Shown here piece after piece: positions 7,410-15,299 of a stretch of 35,917 nt of DNA. Position 1 is the stretch's first letter; the number at the start of each line of letters is the position of its first letter. The DNA comes from an uncultured Bacteroidota bacterium (lineage in GTDB: Bacteria; Bacteroidota; Bacteroidia; Chitinophagales; Chitinophagaceae): the NCBI GenBank assembly GCA_903887005.1, contig CAISOH010000091.1, positions 1-35,917 on the forward strand, given 5' to 3'. The translations under genes and the position numbers were made by a program. The notes beneath the pieces are model-generated. The model searched no databases and had not been told where the DNA came from. It was given only the letters and a program-made list of their open reading frames with translations.

Positions 7410-10400
7410 ATGAACAATTACGAGTGGCTGATCTCGCGTTTAGATGCTTTTATAAGGAAATATTACGCTAATAAGGTAATACGCGGCGGACTTGTGTTTT
7501 TAAGCTGCGTACTGTTTTACATGCTTAGTGTGAGCGTGAGCGAATACTACCTGTATCTGCCGGTATGGTCGCGCGTGATTATTGTGTCCTTATTTGTTAT
7601 TTTGGGGCTTTCTTCGTTAGTGGCATGGGTGATTATTCCACTGGCAAAAATGGGGAGGTTGGGGGAAGTGATCTCTCATGAACATGCTGCAAATATTATT
7701 GGCAGGCATTTTCCAGAGATTAGCGACCGGCTGCTGAACATATTGCAGTTGAGAAATCACCCGGATAATAATGCCAGCAGGGAGCTTGCAGAGGCAAGTA
7801 TCAATCAGAAGATCGCTCAAATTTCGGTAGTGCCTATTACTAATGCGATTGACCTTTCCAAAAATAAAAAATACCTTCCTTATTTATTGCCGGTTTTACT
7901 GGTAGGGTTATTTATACTCTTAGCCGCACCCAATATTCTCCGCGAGGGGTCTTCCCGTTTATTGCAACCTACAAAAGCGTTTGAGAAACCATCACCGTTC
8001 CAGTTCATCATTAAGAACCCTGCCCTTATCGCTATCCGTAATTCGGATTTTGTAATTATCGTGGAAACAAAGGGGAGCGCTTTGCCACAGGATGCATTTA
8101 TTGAAATAGGCTCGGAGCGGGTACCTATGCAACCAATGGAAAACCATTCGTTCCAATATACTTTTAAGAATGTTACAGAGCCTGTAAATTTCAGGTTCTT
8201 TGGCGCAGGCTTTTATTCTTCAACCAATGTGCTGAAGGTGGTGCAAAGGCCGGTATTAAAGGCATTTAAAGTACAGGTCAATTACCCTGCATATACCGGT
8301 AAAAAGAATGAAGTCCGCACCAGTCTCAGCGATATGACGCTGCCCGTAGGAACTACTGTTAGCTGGGCTTTGGTAACAGATCATACGGATGCCGCCACTA
8401 TACATTTTGGGGCAGGGACTCCGGTTACTTTAATTAAGAACGCTTCTGATTATTCTTTCCAGTATCGTTTTATGAATGATACCGCTTACACGATTACACT
8501 GCATAACAATGCCGCATCTGTTGCGGATAGTTACCGGTACCAGGTGCAGGTAATTCCTGACCAGTTTCCGGTTATACAGTTACAGCAATTTAAGGATACG
8601 GTATCAGGAAAGCAGGTGGTGCTTACGGGTAGCGCAGGCGATGACTATGGTATCACGCACGTTTCTTTCAATTACGAAATAAGTGATAAGAATAAAGTAA
8701 TACTCAGCAAGAGTATTACTGTAAAAATCACTCCGGGCGCAATGGCAACCTTCGAGCAGTATTTCGACATACAGTCATTGAACCTGCAGACAGGGCAAAA
8801 ACTTTCTTACTACATAGAGGCATGGGACAATGACGGCGTACATGGCAGTAAAGCATCGCGAAGCGAAGTGATGACTTTCCTGATGTATAATGACAAGCAG
8901 ATTGATTCGGCCATAAATGAAAACTCCCAGCAGATAAACTCAGGTATCAGCAACAGCGCGCAACGGACACAGCAATTGCAAAACGAATACAAGAGCATGC
9001 AAAGCAAAATGCTGCAAAGTAACAGTATGGACTGGGAGCAGCAGCAATCGCTGCAGGAAATGATGAATAAGCAGATGGAATTAAAAACCAATGTAGAAAA
9101 TATCAAGCAACGGTTTGAGGAACAGATGCAGCAAACCGAACAAAAAAATTATAGTGAAAACCTGAAAGAGAAACAGAAAGATCTGGATAAACAATTAAAT
9201 AATCTGCTGAATGAGGAACTGAAAGAAGAAATGAAAAAACTGCAGGAGCTTATGCAGAAACTGAATAAAGACCAGGCTGTGGAAGCTATGAAGCAAATGG
9301 AACAGGACAACAAACTGTTCAATATGGACATGGAGCGGATGAAGGAGGAAATGAAGCGGCTGGAAATGCAAATGCGTATGGAGGCTATGGCGAATAAACT
9401 GGATGAGCTTGCTAAAAAAGAAAGAGAACTGGAAAGTAAAACGGAGCAGAAGGCTGAAAAGGATAACCAGGGAGCAAATAAAGATCAGAAAGATAGTGAT
9501 AAGAAAGATAACAAGGGCACCAATAAAGATCAAAAGGATGGTGATAAGAAGGACAATCTGGGAAACAATAAAGACCAAAAGGATAGTGATAAGAAAGACA
9601 GTAAGAGCAACAACAAAGATCAAAAGGATGGCGATAAAAAAGACAATCAGGGAAACAATAAAGACCAAAAGGATAGTGATAAAAAAGACAGCCAGGGATT
9701 AAATAAAGATCAGAAAGATAGTGACAAGAAGGATAACCAAGGCAATAATAATGAGCAAAAGGAAAGCGATAAAAAAGATAGCCAGGGCTCAAACAAAGAT
9801 CAAAAGGATAGTGATAAGAAGGACAATAATGGTTTAAGTAAAGAGCAAAAGGAAAATGTAAAAAAAGACAACAATGCGTTAAGTAAGGAACAAAAAGACC
9901 TGAAAGACAAATTGGATAAAGCGATGAAAGAGGATTTGAAAGAAGCTCAAAAACTGGCTAAAGAAACAAAGCAGAACGACAGGCTGGAAAATGAGGAAAG
10001 TCAGGGTAAGGAGGCGGAACAGGATATGCAGGACAGCGAAGATGAATTGAATCAGAAACAAAATAATAAAGCCAGTAAATCACAGAGCAAAGCCGCTAAA
10101 AACCTGGAAGATATGGCTAAATCGCTTCGCAAAAAAGCGAGTGAAGAAGGCCCTGAGGAAATAGAACTTGATAAAAAGGCAACAAGGCAGATACTCAGCA
10201 ACCTGATCCGGCTATCGTTCGACCAGGAAGACCTGATGCAACTGGTAAAAACCACTTCTCCCGCAAGCCAGGCATACATTACGAACCAGGAGGAGCAACA
10301 CAGGCTGCATCATAATTCACAGATGATACGGGACAGCTTGTTTGTGCTCAGTAAGAGAATAACCAAACTTTCGGCTTCGGTGAATAAAAGCACTACGGAA

Positions 10401-11282
10401 CTGGAACACTATATGCAAAGATCCGTGGATGCCCTGGAAGACCGCAAAACTGATATCGCAAGCGCCCAGCAGCAATATTCAATGACCCATGTCAATGAAC
10501 TTGCCCTTATGCTGAATGAAATACTCGCCAACCTGATGCAGATGGAAAGCGAGGCTAAAAAGAAGCCGGGAGGAGGAGAAGGCAGTTGCACCAAACCCGG
10601 TAGTAAGCCGGGTGAAAAACCAGGCATGAAGCCCGGTAAGAATCCAGGGAAAGGGCCTGGTTCGCAATTGTCAGACATAATAACACAACAGCAAAAATTA
10701 GGAGACGCCATGCAGCAAATGGCAGCCCGGCAAGGACAAAAGAAAGATGCAAATAAACCTGGTGAAAAAGACGGTAAAGGAAAACCCGGACAAGGCAAAG
10801 AACAAGGCGGGGGCAAAAGCGGCAGCCAGGGAAACAATGATGGCGAGTATGGCGACGCCGAGCAACTGGCGCAACTGGCACAGCAACAGGCTTCGATACG
10901 CCGGAAGATACAGGAGCTTACCAGCATGCTGAACAGCAAGGGCCTTGGCGGAGCAAAAGAGCTGAGAGAAGCAGAGCAAAAGATGGATAAAACCGAAACC
11001 GACCTTGTAAACAAAAGAATGAGCAGCGAACTTATGCTGCGGCAGAAAGAAATACTCACACGTATGCTGGAAGCCGAAAAATCATTGCGGGAACAGGAGC
11101 AGGATGATAAACGCTCCTCACATACCGCACAGGAAATAAGCAGGCCAGTTCCCCCTGCCTTGCAAAAATTTATTACTGACCAGAAGCAATTACTTGAGCT
11201 TTATAAAACAGTGCCTCCTCAGCTAAAACCATATTATAAAGATATGGTTGAAAGCTATTTTCATATAATAGGAAATAAATAA
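7410..11282 (+). CDS. Large DUF4175-type membrane protein with KDQ repeats
   Basis: This 1290-residue protein matches the DUF4175 type found in Bacteroidota. It has two membrane helices near residues 25-75, a third near 150-170, and then a large beta-rich region (about 190-500). A Gln/Met/Lys coiled coil follows from about 505 to 690. Residues 691-825 are nine units of a 15-residue repeat of the form KDQKDSDKKDNQGNN. More charged helix follows, then a KPG-rich segment around 1060-1090, a second Gly/Lys linker around 1110-1150, and a conserved helical end. The function of the family is unknown. The topology suggests an inner-membrane anchor with a large soluble part, possibly a scaffold, but that is inference. 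The spacer before it (7251-7409) holds only an 8-bp inverted repeat, CTTTGTCA (7269-7276) with TGACAAAG (7311-7318). Confidence 0.85.
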   Translation: MNNYEWLISRLDAFIRKYYANKVIRGGLVFLSCVLFYMLSVSVSEYYLYLPVWSRVIIVSLFVILGLSSLVAWVIIPLAKMGRLGEVISHEHAANIIGRHFPEISDRLLNILQLRNHPDNNASRELAEASINQKIAQISVVPITNAIDLSKNKKYLPYLLPVLLVGLFILLAAPNILREGSSRLLQPTKAFEKPSPFQFIIKNPALIAIRNSDFVIIVETKGSALPQDAFIEIGSERVPMQPMENHSFQYTFKNVTEPVNFRFFGAGFYSSTNVLKVVQRPVLKAFKVQVNYPAYTGKKNEVRTSLSDMTLPVGTTVSWALVTDHTDAATIHFGAGTPVTLIKNASDYSFQYRFMNDTAYTITLHNNAASVADSYRYQVQVIPDQFPVIQLQQFKDTVSGKQVVLTGSAGDDYGITHVSFNYEISDKNKVILSKSITVKITPGAMATFEQYFDIQSLNLQTGQKLSYYIEAWDNDGVHGSKASRSEVMTFLMYNDKQIDSAINENSQQINSGISNSAQRTQQLQNEYKSMQSKMLQSNSMDWEQQQSLQEMMNKQMELKTNVENIKQRFEEQMQQTEQKNYSENLKEKQKDLDKQLNNLLNEELKEEMKKLQELMQKLNKDQAVEAMKQMEQDNKLFNMDMERMKEEMKRLEMQMRMEAMANKLDELAKKERELESKTEQKAEKDNQGANKDQKDSDKKDNKGTNKDQKDGDKKDNLGNNKDQKDSDKKDSKSNNKDQKDGDKKDNQGNNKDQKDSDKKDSQGLNKDQKDSDKKDNQGNNNEQKESDKKDSQGSNKDQKDSDKKDNNGLSKEQKENVKKDNNALSKEQKDLKDKLDKAMKEDLKEAQKLAKETKQNDRLENEESQGKEAEQDMQDSEDELNQKQNNKASKSQSKAAKNLEDMAKSLRKKASEEGPEEIELDKKATRQILSNLIRLSFDQEDLMQLVKTTSPASQAYITNQEEQHRLHHNSQMIRDSLFVLSKRITKLSASVNKSTTELEHYMQRSVDALEDRKTDIASAQQQYSMTHVNELALMLNEILANLMQMESEAKKKPGGGEGSCTKPGSKPGEKPGMKPGKNPGKGPGSQLSDIITQQQKLGDAMQQMAARQGQKKDANKPGEKDGKGKPGQGKEQGGGKSGSQGNNDGEYGDAEQLAQLAQQQASIRRKIQELTSMLNSKGLGGAKELREAEQKMDKTETDLVNKRMSSELMLRQKEILTRMLEAEKSLREQEQDDKRSSHTAQEISRPVPPALQKFITDQKQLLELYKTVPPQLKPYYKDMVESYFHIIGNK
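9480..9884 (+). repeat. Nine-unit 45-bp in-frame minisatellite
   Basis: Nine imperfect 45-bp units encode residues 691-825 of the DUF4175-type protein. Each begins with KDQK, KEQK or NEQK and has a KKD core. Positions 11-15 alternate mainly between N-type (NQGNN) and S-type (SQGLN) endings, which indicates a 90-bp higher-order unit. Because 45 is a multiple of three, copy-number change keeps the frame. It also leaves long spurious open frames in the other phases. Confidence 0.9.
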
Positions 11283-11352
11283 GTAAAATCATGTAGTAAC
11301 ATTAATTATAATTTGGCACGATTTTTGCAGTTAATTAATTATTAATTGAAGA

Positions 11353-11385
11353 TTTGGAAATACAAAAAAAATGTACGTACCTTCA
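11353..11385 (+). promoter_or_regulatory. Likely promoter of the small membrane protein
   Basis: TTTG (11353-11356) lies 21 bp before TACCTTCA (11378-11385), which differs from TAnnTTTG in its last two bases. Transcription would start near 11390, about 28 nt before the ATG. Confidence 0.45.
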
Positions 11386-11418
11386 TAATACTTAATTTAA
11401 CAATTAAAAACGGAGCCT

Positions 11419-11922
11419 ATGTTTTTTACACGAACTCACCGTTACAATTTCCCAATTTCCAAAGAAGATTTGAAGAATCGGCTTATTGGAAAACACGTTA
11501 AAATCCACAATTTAGATTTTGAAGTGATGGAAAAAGACAATTCCATTAGCATCATTCCTCATGCAGAACAGGTGGAAACAATTAAAACATTGCCGATCAC
11601 TAAAGTTGTTCTTAAGGAAGTTGGTGGGAAAACAAGCGTAACCATTACGTCCAAAATACGTAAACTGGATGCCGGCGGCCCGTTTCTGGTCGTAATTTTT
11701 TGCGGCTTTATGCTAGGTGCTTCTATCGCACTCTTTTTTGTAGGAGGGGATCAGCAAATCACCTATACTCTTTTCGGTATTGGAATGCTAATTTTTATCA
11801 CGTTTACTATACGTATGCAAATGGGTTATTTTGACTACGTTCGTAAAATACGTGCATATGTAAAAAGCAAAGCTGAGCCTATACTTTCAGGAGCAAATAC
11901 CAATTCGCCTATTCCTGCATAA
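11419..11922 (+). CDS. Hypothetical two-helix membrane protein
   Basis: I do not recognise this 167-residue protein. Residues 1-85 are soluble and beta-rich (KHVKIHNLDFEVMEKDNSIS, then KTSVTITSKIRKL). Two hydrophobic helices follow at about 88-108 and 115-132, separated by GGDQQITY. The tail is short and basic. The layout resembles small Bacteroidota membrane proteins with a PH-like or sensor-like soluble domain, but no motif supports a function. It has its own likely promoter (11353-11385) and a strong terminator (11946-11998), so it appears to be monocistronic. Confidence 0.75.
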   Translation: MFFTRTHRYNFPISKEDLKNRLIGKHVKIHNLDFEVMEKDNSISIIPHAEQVETIKTLPITKVVLKEVGGKTSVTITSKIRKLDAGGPFLVVIFCGFMLGASIALFFVGGDQQITYTLFGIGMLIFITFTIRMQMGYFDYVRKIRAYVKSKAEPILSGANTNSPIPA

Positions 11923-11945
11923 TTTCTTCCGGGAGGGCACTATAA

Positions 11946-11998
11946 AAAACATATACATCTGGGATCGCATCCCTTATAGTATATGTTTTCTTTTTTTA
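11946..11998 (+). terminator. Terminator between convergent genes
   Basis: AAAACATATAC (11946-11956) pairs with GTATATGTTTT (11979-11989) around an inner hairpin GGGAT-CGC-ATCCC (11961-11973), and CTTTTTTTATT follows. The T-run contains the stop codon of the minus-strand thioredoxin-fold gene, so the element can serve both convergent genes. Confidence 0.85.
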
Positions 11999-12586
11999 TT
12001 CTATGAATTGTTTAAGGCTATCTATTTCCACATGGCCCGTATAAGTCTTTATTAATTTTCGGTGGTTATCATAGATATTTATTTGGGGCAAAGCAGTGTA
12101 TAAAAATACGTTGTCGATAAAATTGGTACTATCGGTACCAATATACATTGCGGGATATTCATTGATATGAAATGACCTTATAAAATCAGGCATATATGGT
12201 TTCATAGGTTTTGCTGCGACCATAACTATTTTTGATTTTCTGAACAGGGAAATATTTTTCTCCAGTAATTCTGTTTCATCTTCGCAATGGGAACAGGTTG
12301 GGTTAAACATCATAACAAAAAGATTAGCTCCATTGTCGAGATCGTCATTGTTTATATATGGTTTGTGCGTTCCTTTACCAATATTCATTTCTTTTTTCTT
12401 TCCATTTTTCACCTCTGTTTGTATGCTGGTATCATAGCTGGTAATGAGCAAAAGCATAGGCATAGGAGCTCCCGTTTGTTTATAATCAATTGCAGCCGCA
12501 GCTTGCTTTTCCGTAATTTTGTTTACCTGCGCCATAGCATTTGTGGCGCTGAAGCATAGTATTACCAGTATCTTGCGTAACATCAT
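11996..12586 (-). CDS. Exported thioredoxin-fold protein (TlpA-like)
   Basis: This 196-residue protein has a cleavable signal peptide (MMLRKILVILCFSATNAMAQ, cleaved near residue 19). The thioredoxin-like core carries the redox motif FNPTCSHCEDE with Cys98 and Cys101, and a probable cis-Pro loop at INEYPAMYI. This suggests a periplasmic thiol oxidoreductase or a sensor of thiol state. It could receive electrons from the DsbD proteins encoded about 17 kb away, which is inference only. Two adjacent ATG codons (12586 and 12583) are equally good starts. It is divergent from rarA, with a 40-bp gap. Confidence 0.8.
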   Translation of the reverse strand: MMLRKILVILCFSATNAMAQVNKITEKQAAAAIDYKQTGAPMPMLLLITSYDTSIQTEVKNGKKKEMNIGKGTHKPYINNDDLDNGANLFVMMFNPTCSHCEDETELLEKNISLFRKSKIVMVAAKPMKPYMPDFIRSFHINEYPAMYIGTDSTNFIDNVFLYTALPQINIYDNHRKLIKTYTGHVEIDSLKQFIE

Positions 12587-12626
12587 GCGAATTTAAACTT
12601 TAACTTGAAAAGATAAACATAATTCT

Positions 12627-13895
12627 ATGCCGGTTACTAACATACCCCTTGCGGAGCGTGTCCGTCCAAAGTCTCTTGAAGAGTTTATAGGGCAGGAACA
12701 CCTGGTGGCTGCAGGCAAAGTACTGGAGCAAATGATACATGGAGGTAAGGGCCATTCCATTATTTTCTGGGGACCGCCGGGCGTGGGCAAAACCACACTC
12801 GCGCAGATAATAGCCCATTCATTAAACATGCCTTTCTTTACGCTCAGCGCAATAGATAGCGGCGTGAAAGATGTGCGCGCTGTAATAGAGCTGGCGCGCA
12901 GGAGCGGCCATGCGTTGTTATTCATTGATGAGATACACCGCTTTAATAAAGCGCAGCAGGATAGCCTGCTTGGAGCAGTGGAGAAGGGCATTATTACCTT
13001 AATAGGCGCTACCACAGAGAACCCGTCATTTGAAGTGATCAGCGCCTTGCTGAGCCGTTGCCAGGTATATATACTGAAACCACTGACTGAAGAAAATATG
13101 ATGGCCTTAGTGCGGCAGGCAATGGAAAAAGATAAATGGCTGGCCCAACAGCAGATCGTAATAAAAGAGTGGGAAGCCCTGCTGCAGCTTAGCGGCGGCG
13201 ACGCGCGCAGGTTATTGAATTTAGTGGAGCTGGTAGCGGCCTCATTGCAGGGAGAAGATAAGATGGTTACAAACGACATAGTGCAGGATATTGTTCAAAA
13301 GAAAATGGCTTTGTATGATAAGACCGGTGAGCAGCACTATGATATTATCTCGGCATTTATAAAATCCCTGCGAGGCAGTGATCCCAATGCGGCTGTGTAT
13401 TGGCTGGCAAGGATGATAGACGGCGGGGAAGACCCAAAGTTCATAGCGCGCCGCATGGTGATATTGGCAAGCGAAGATATCGGCAATGCCAATCCTAATG
13501 CGTTGCTGCTGGCAACAAGCTGTTTCCAGGCGGTAGAACTTATTGGTTATCCTGAATGCCGTATTATTCTTTCTCAGGCCGCCACTTATCTTGCATCTTC
13601 ACCAAAGAGTAATGCGGCATACATGGCTATAAATAATGCCCAGGCGCTTGTTGGCAAAACAGGTGATCTGCCGGTACCCCTGCCCATACGTAATGCACCT
13701 ACCGGGCTGATGAAAAAAATGGATTATGGCAAGGGCTATCAGTACGCGCATGATTTTCCGGGGAATTTTATTGACCAGGAATTTCTCCCGGATATGATCA
13801 AAGGCACCAAACTATATGATCCTGCAAATAATGCATCTGAAGCCAGAATCAGGGAATACCTGCGCAATTGCTGGAAGGATAAATACGGGTACTAA
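12627..13895 (+). CDS. rarA: Replication-associated recombination protein A (AAA+ ATPase)
   Basis: RarA (MgsA) is a DNA-dependent AAA+ ATPase that acts at stalled replication forks. The 422-residue length is typical. The sequence shows Walker A GPPGVGKTT (residues 49-57), Walker B FIDEIHRF (Asp101, Glu102), sensor 1 GATTENPSFEV, and the arginine finger region LSRCQ. It continues with sensor 2 GGDARRLLNLVE and the family-specific C-terminal tetramerisation domain (RGSDPNAAVYWLARMIDGGE and ILASEDIGNANP). The start at PVTNIPLAERVRPKSLEEF matches other RarA proteins. The palindromic repeat array begins three bases after the stop. Confidence 0.97.
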   Translation: MPVTNIPLAERVRPKSLEEFIGQEHLVAAGKVLEQMIHGGKGHSIIFWGPPGVGKTTLAQIIAHSLNMPFFTLSAIDSGVKDVRAVIELARRSGHALLFIDEIHRFNKAQQDSLLGAVEKGIITLIGATTENPSFEVISALLSRCQVYILKPLTEENMMALVRQAMEKDKWLAQQQIVIKEWEALLQLSGGDARRLLNLVELVAASLQGEDKMVTNDIVQDIVQKKMALYDKTGEQHYDIISAFIKSLRGSDPNAAVYWLARMIDGGEDPKFIARRMVILASEDIGNANPNALLLATSCFQAVELIGYPECRIILSQAATYLASSPKSNAAYMAINNAQALVGKTGDLPVPLPIRNAPTGLMKKMDYGKGYQYAHDFPGNFIDQEFLPDMIKGTKLYDPANNASEARIREYLRNCWKDKYGY

Positions 13896-13898
13896 GTT

Positions 13899-14081
13899 CC
13901 GATGGGCGTTGCCCATCGCTAACATATTCCGCCCTTTCAGGGCTTAACGGTGTTTTTTTATTTAACCGATGGGCGTTGCCCATCGCTATTCATATTTTGC
14001 CCCTTCAGGGCTCGGTAACGTTTGTTTTATTCCGATGGGCGTTGCCCATCGCTATTCATATTTTGCCCATTCAGGGCTTAA
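13899..14081. repeat. Three tandem palindromic repeat units (66-67 bp)
   Basis: Each unit starts with CCGATGGGCGTTGCCCATCG, an 8-bp perfect stem with a GTT loop, at 13899, 13966 and 14032. About 30 nt later comes a second smaller hairpin of the type GCCCTTTCAGGGC, perfect in unit 1 (13931-13943) and degraded in units 2 and 3. The spacers are T-rich. The array fills the gap between convergent rarA and the CAP-domain gene and may also stop transcription from both sides. Confidence 0.85.
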
Positions 14082-14133
14082 GTTAAAACATTGCTAACCC
14101 ACCCCCCAAAATTTAAGTATATCTCCGGATAGT

Positions 14134-14616
14134 TTATTTCCCGCGATAAATAAATATCTGTGTGAAATACAGGACGCTATCGGAGCTTTTTACAATGCCT
14201 ATGCCGCAAACGTTGTAGTCTTTACCCTCTATGTTTTTTTTATGCTCTTCGCTGCCGAGCCACTGCTCCACAACTTCTTTAGCGGTTTTAGGGCCATAAG
14301 AAACATTTTCAGCAAAGGCATATACCGGTTTTAATTGCTTGTATAATTTCTCCATTCTTTCGTTAAACCCGTCATGCCCGAACGGGAGTTTTTTTGTTGC
14401 CATATCGCGTGTATGTTTTTCTGCGGCCGCGGTAACAATTCCATTCATTCTTAATGCTGGTAATCCCTTGACTTTACGATGTTCATTTTCATATTTGAGT
14501 ATGTCGGAGGCCATATCTTTATAATATTGGCTGGTTTGCTGGGCTAATACACCGTGAGGAATGGACAATGCAAATACTGCAAACAATATTGCCGGTAAAA
14601 TAGTCTTTGTGAACAT
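14134..14616 (-). CDS. Exported CAP/SCP-domain protein
   Basis: This 160-residue protein has a signal peptide cleaved after VLAQ (about residue 26), followed by one CAP (SCP/PR-1) domain. The CAP cavity residues are visible: His68 in AEKHTRDM, His81 in FGHDGF, Glu103 in FAENVSYG and His125 in GSEEHKKNI. The CAP2 signature appears as NVCGIGIV and ends in YFTQIFI. Bacterial CAP proteins are extracytoplasmic, and their biochemical role is mostly unknown. The start at 14616 gives a normal signal peptide. A near-consensus -7 box, TATCTTTA, lies on the minus strand at 14653-14660. Confidence 0.88.
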   Translation of the reverse strand: MFTKTILPAILFAVFALSIPHGVLAQQTSQYYKDMASDILKYENEHRKVKGLPALRMNGIVTAAAEKHTRDMATKKLPFGHDGFNERMEKLYKQLKPVYAFAENVSYGPKTAKEVVEQWLGSEEHKKNIEGKDYNVCGIGIVKSSDSVLYFTQIFIYRGK

Positions 14617-14689
14617 ATTGTATTTAATAGTTGAAAATTAAAGCTGAGGGTGTAAAGATAAACAATGGCGGGAGGGCCGAGACAGAATA

Positions 14690-14956
14690 TTATGGAAAAT
14701 AGCGGTAAATTTCTTTTCTGTTCATAAAACATGCGAACTCAACAACATCTTCATTTATATAAATCCCCATTCTATAATCGCCAATCCGTATCCTATATGC
14801 ATTTTGGTATCCTTTTAATTTTCTGAGATTATTAATCTCACCAATTCCAGGCGCATTTTTTACGGAAAGTATCACATTTTCAATATTACGGGCAAGATCC
14901 CTGTTCTTTATTTTCCTGATATCTTTTTCAAACTGGTTTGTAAAAAGAACCTTCAT
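14690..14956 (-). CDS. RelE/ParE-family toxin
   Basis: The 88-residue basic protein has the RelE/ParE fold layout: VLFTNQFEKDIRKI, a helix pair, then LRKLKGYQNAYRIRIGDYRM and an end in RKEIYRYFP. Family members cut mRNA on the ribosome or poison DNA gyrase, and sequence alone does not say which applies here. The ATG overlaps the antitoxin stop codon by four bases (ATGA), which implies translational coupling with the antitoxin first. This order is typical of type II toxin-antitoxin pairs. The frame is intact. Confidence 0.88.
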   Translation of the reverse strand: MKVLFTNQFEKDIRKIKNRDLARNIENVILSVKNAPGIGEINNLRKLKGYQNAYRIRIGDYRMGIYINEDVVEFACFMNRKEIYRYFP

Positions 14957-15165
14957 TTTTCACCTTGTATTTTATGAAGTGTTTTCATTATTGTTTCTTC
15001 TGAAACATAACCTGATTTTCTTCCTTTTTCAATAGCTAAGGCGAATCCAATGTCTTCTTTTTCTTCCATAGAAAGCTTTGCAGTTGTCAAACCGAGGCGC
15101 TTAGCAAGCTCAGTAAACAATTTAATATCTCCTGGAGATTGAATATTCTTTATTACAAGTTCCAT
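14953..15165 (-). CDS. Antitoxin partner of the RelE/ParE toxin
   Basis: This is a 70-residue acidic/basic protein (MELVIKNIQSPGDIKLFTEL) directly upstream of and overlapping the toxin. The C-terminal half is helical and charged (EKGRKSGYVSEETIMKTL), the kind of segment that wraps the toxin. The N-terminal part is not a clear ribbon-helix-helix or helix-turn-helix domain. Assignment rests on position, size and overlap. A TATTTTTA box lies on the minus strand just upstream. The spacer up to the NHL gene (15166-15299) shows nothing else. Confidence 0.78.
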   Translation of the reverse strand: MELVIKNIQSPGDIKLFTELAKRLGLTTAKLSMEEKEDIGFALAIEKGRKSGYVSEETIMKTLHKIQGEK

Positions 15166-15299
15166 ATTGTAAAAATAAGCATTCGGATTTGAAAATCAAT
15201 AAAAAAATGTATAGGGGCAAATTCGCAAAATGATGTAAACTAAAACCAGGATTATCTAACCAAGTTGTAAACCTGTGTCAGTACCGGACAATTGAGGCA

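Noticed and set aside
9403-9792. Long open frames in other phases over the KDQ repeat
   Set aside because: The 45-bp units are a multiple of three and free of stops in several frames, so long spurious frames are expected; the main frame is the DUF4175-type protein.
13899-14081. CRISPR array
   Set aside because: Only three units, with similar spacers and internal palindromes and no cas genes; this is a REP-like tandem array.
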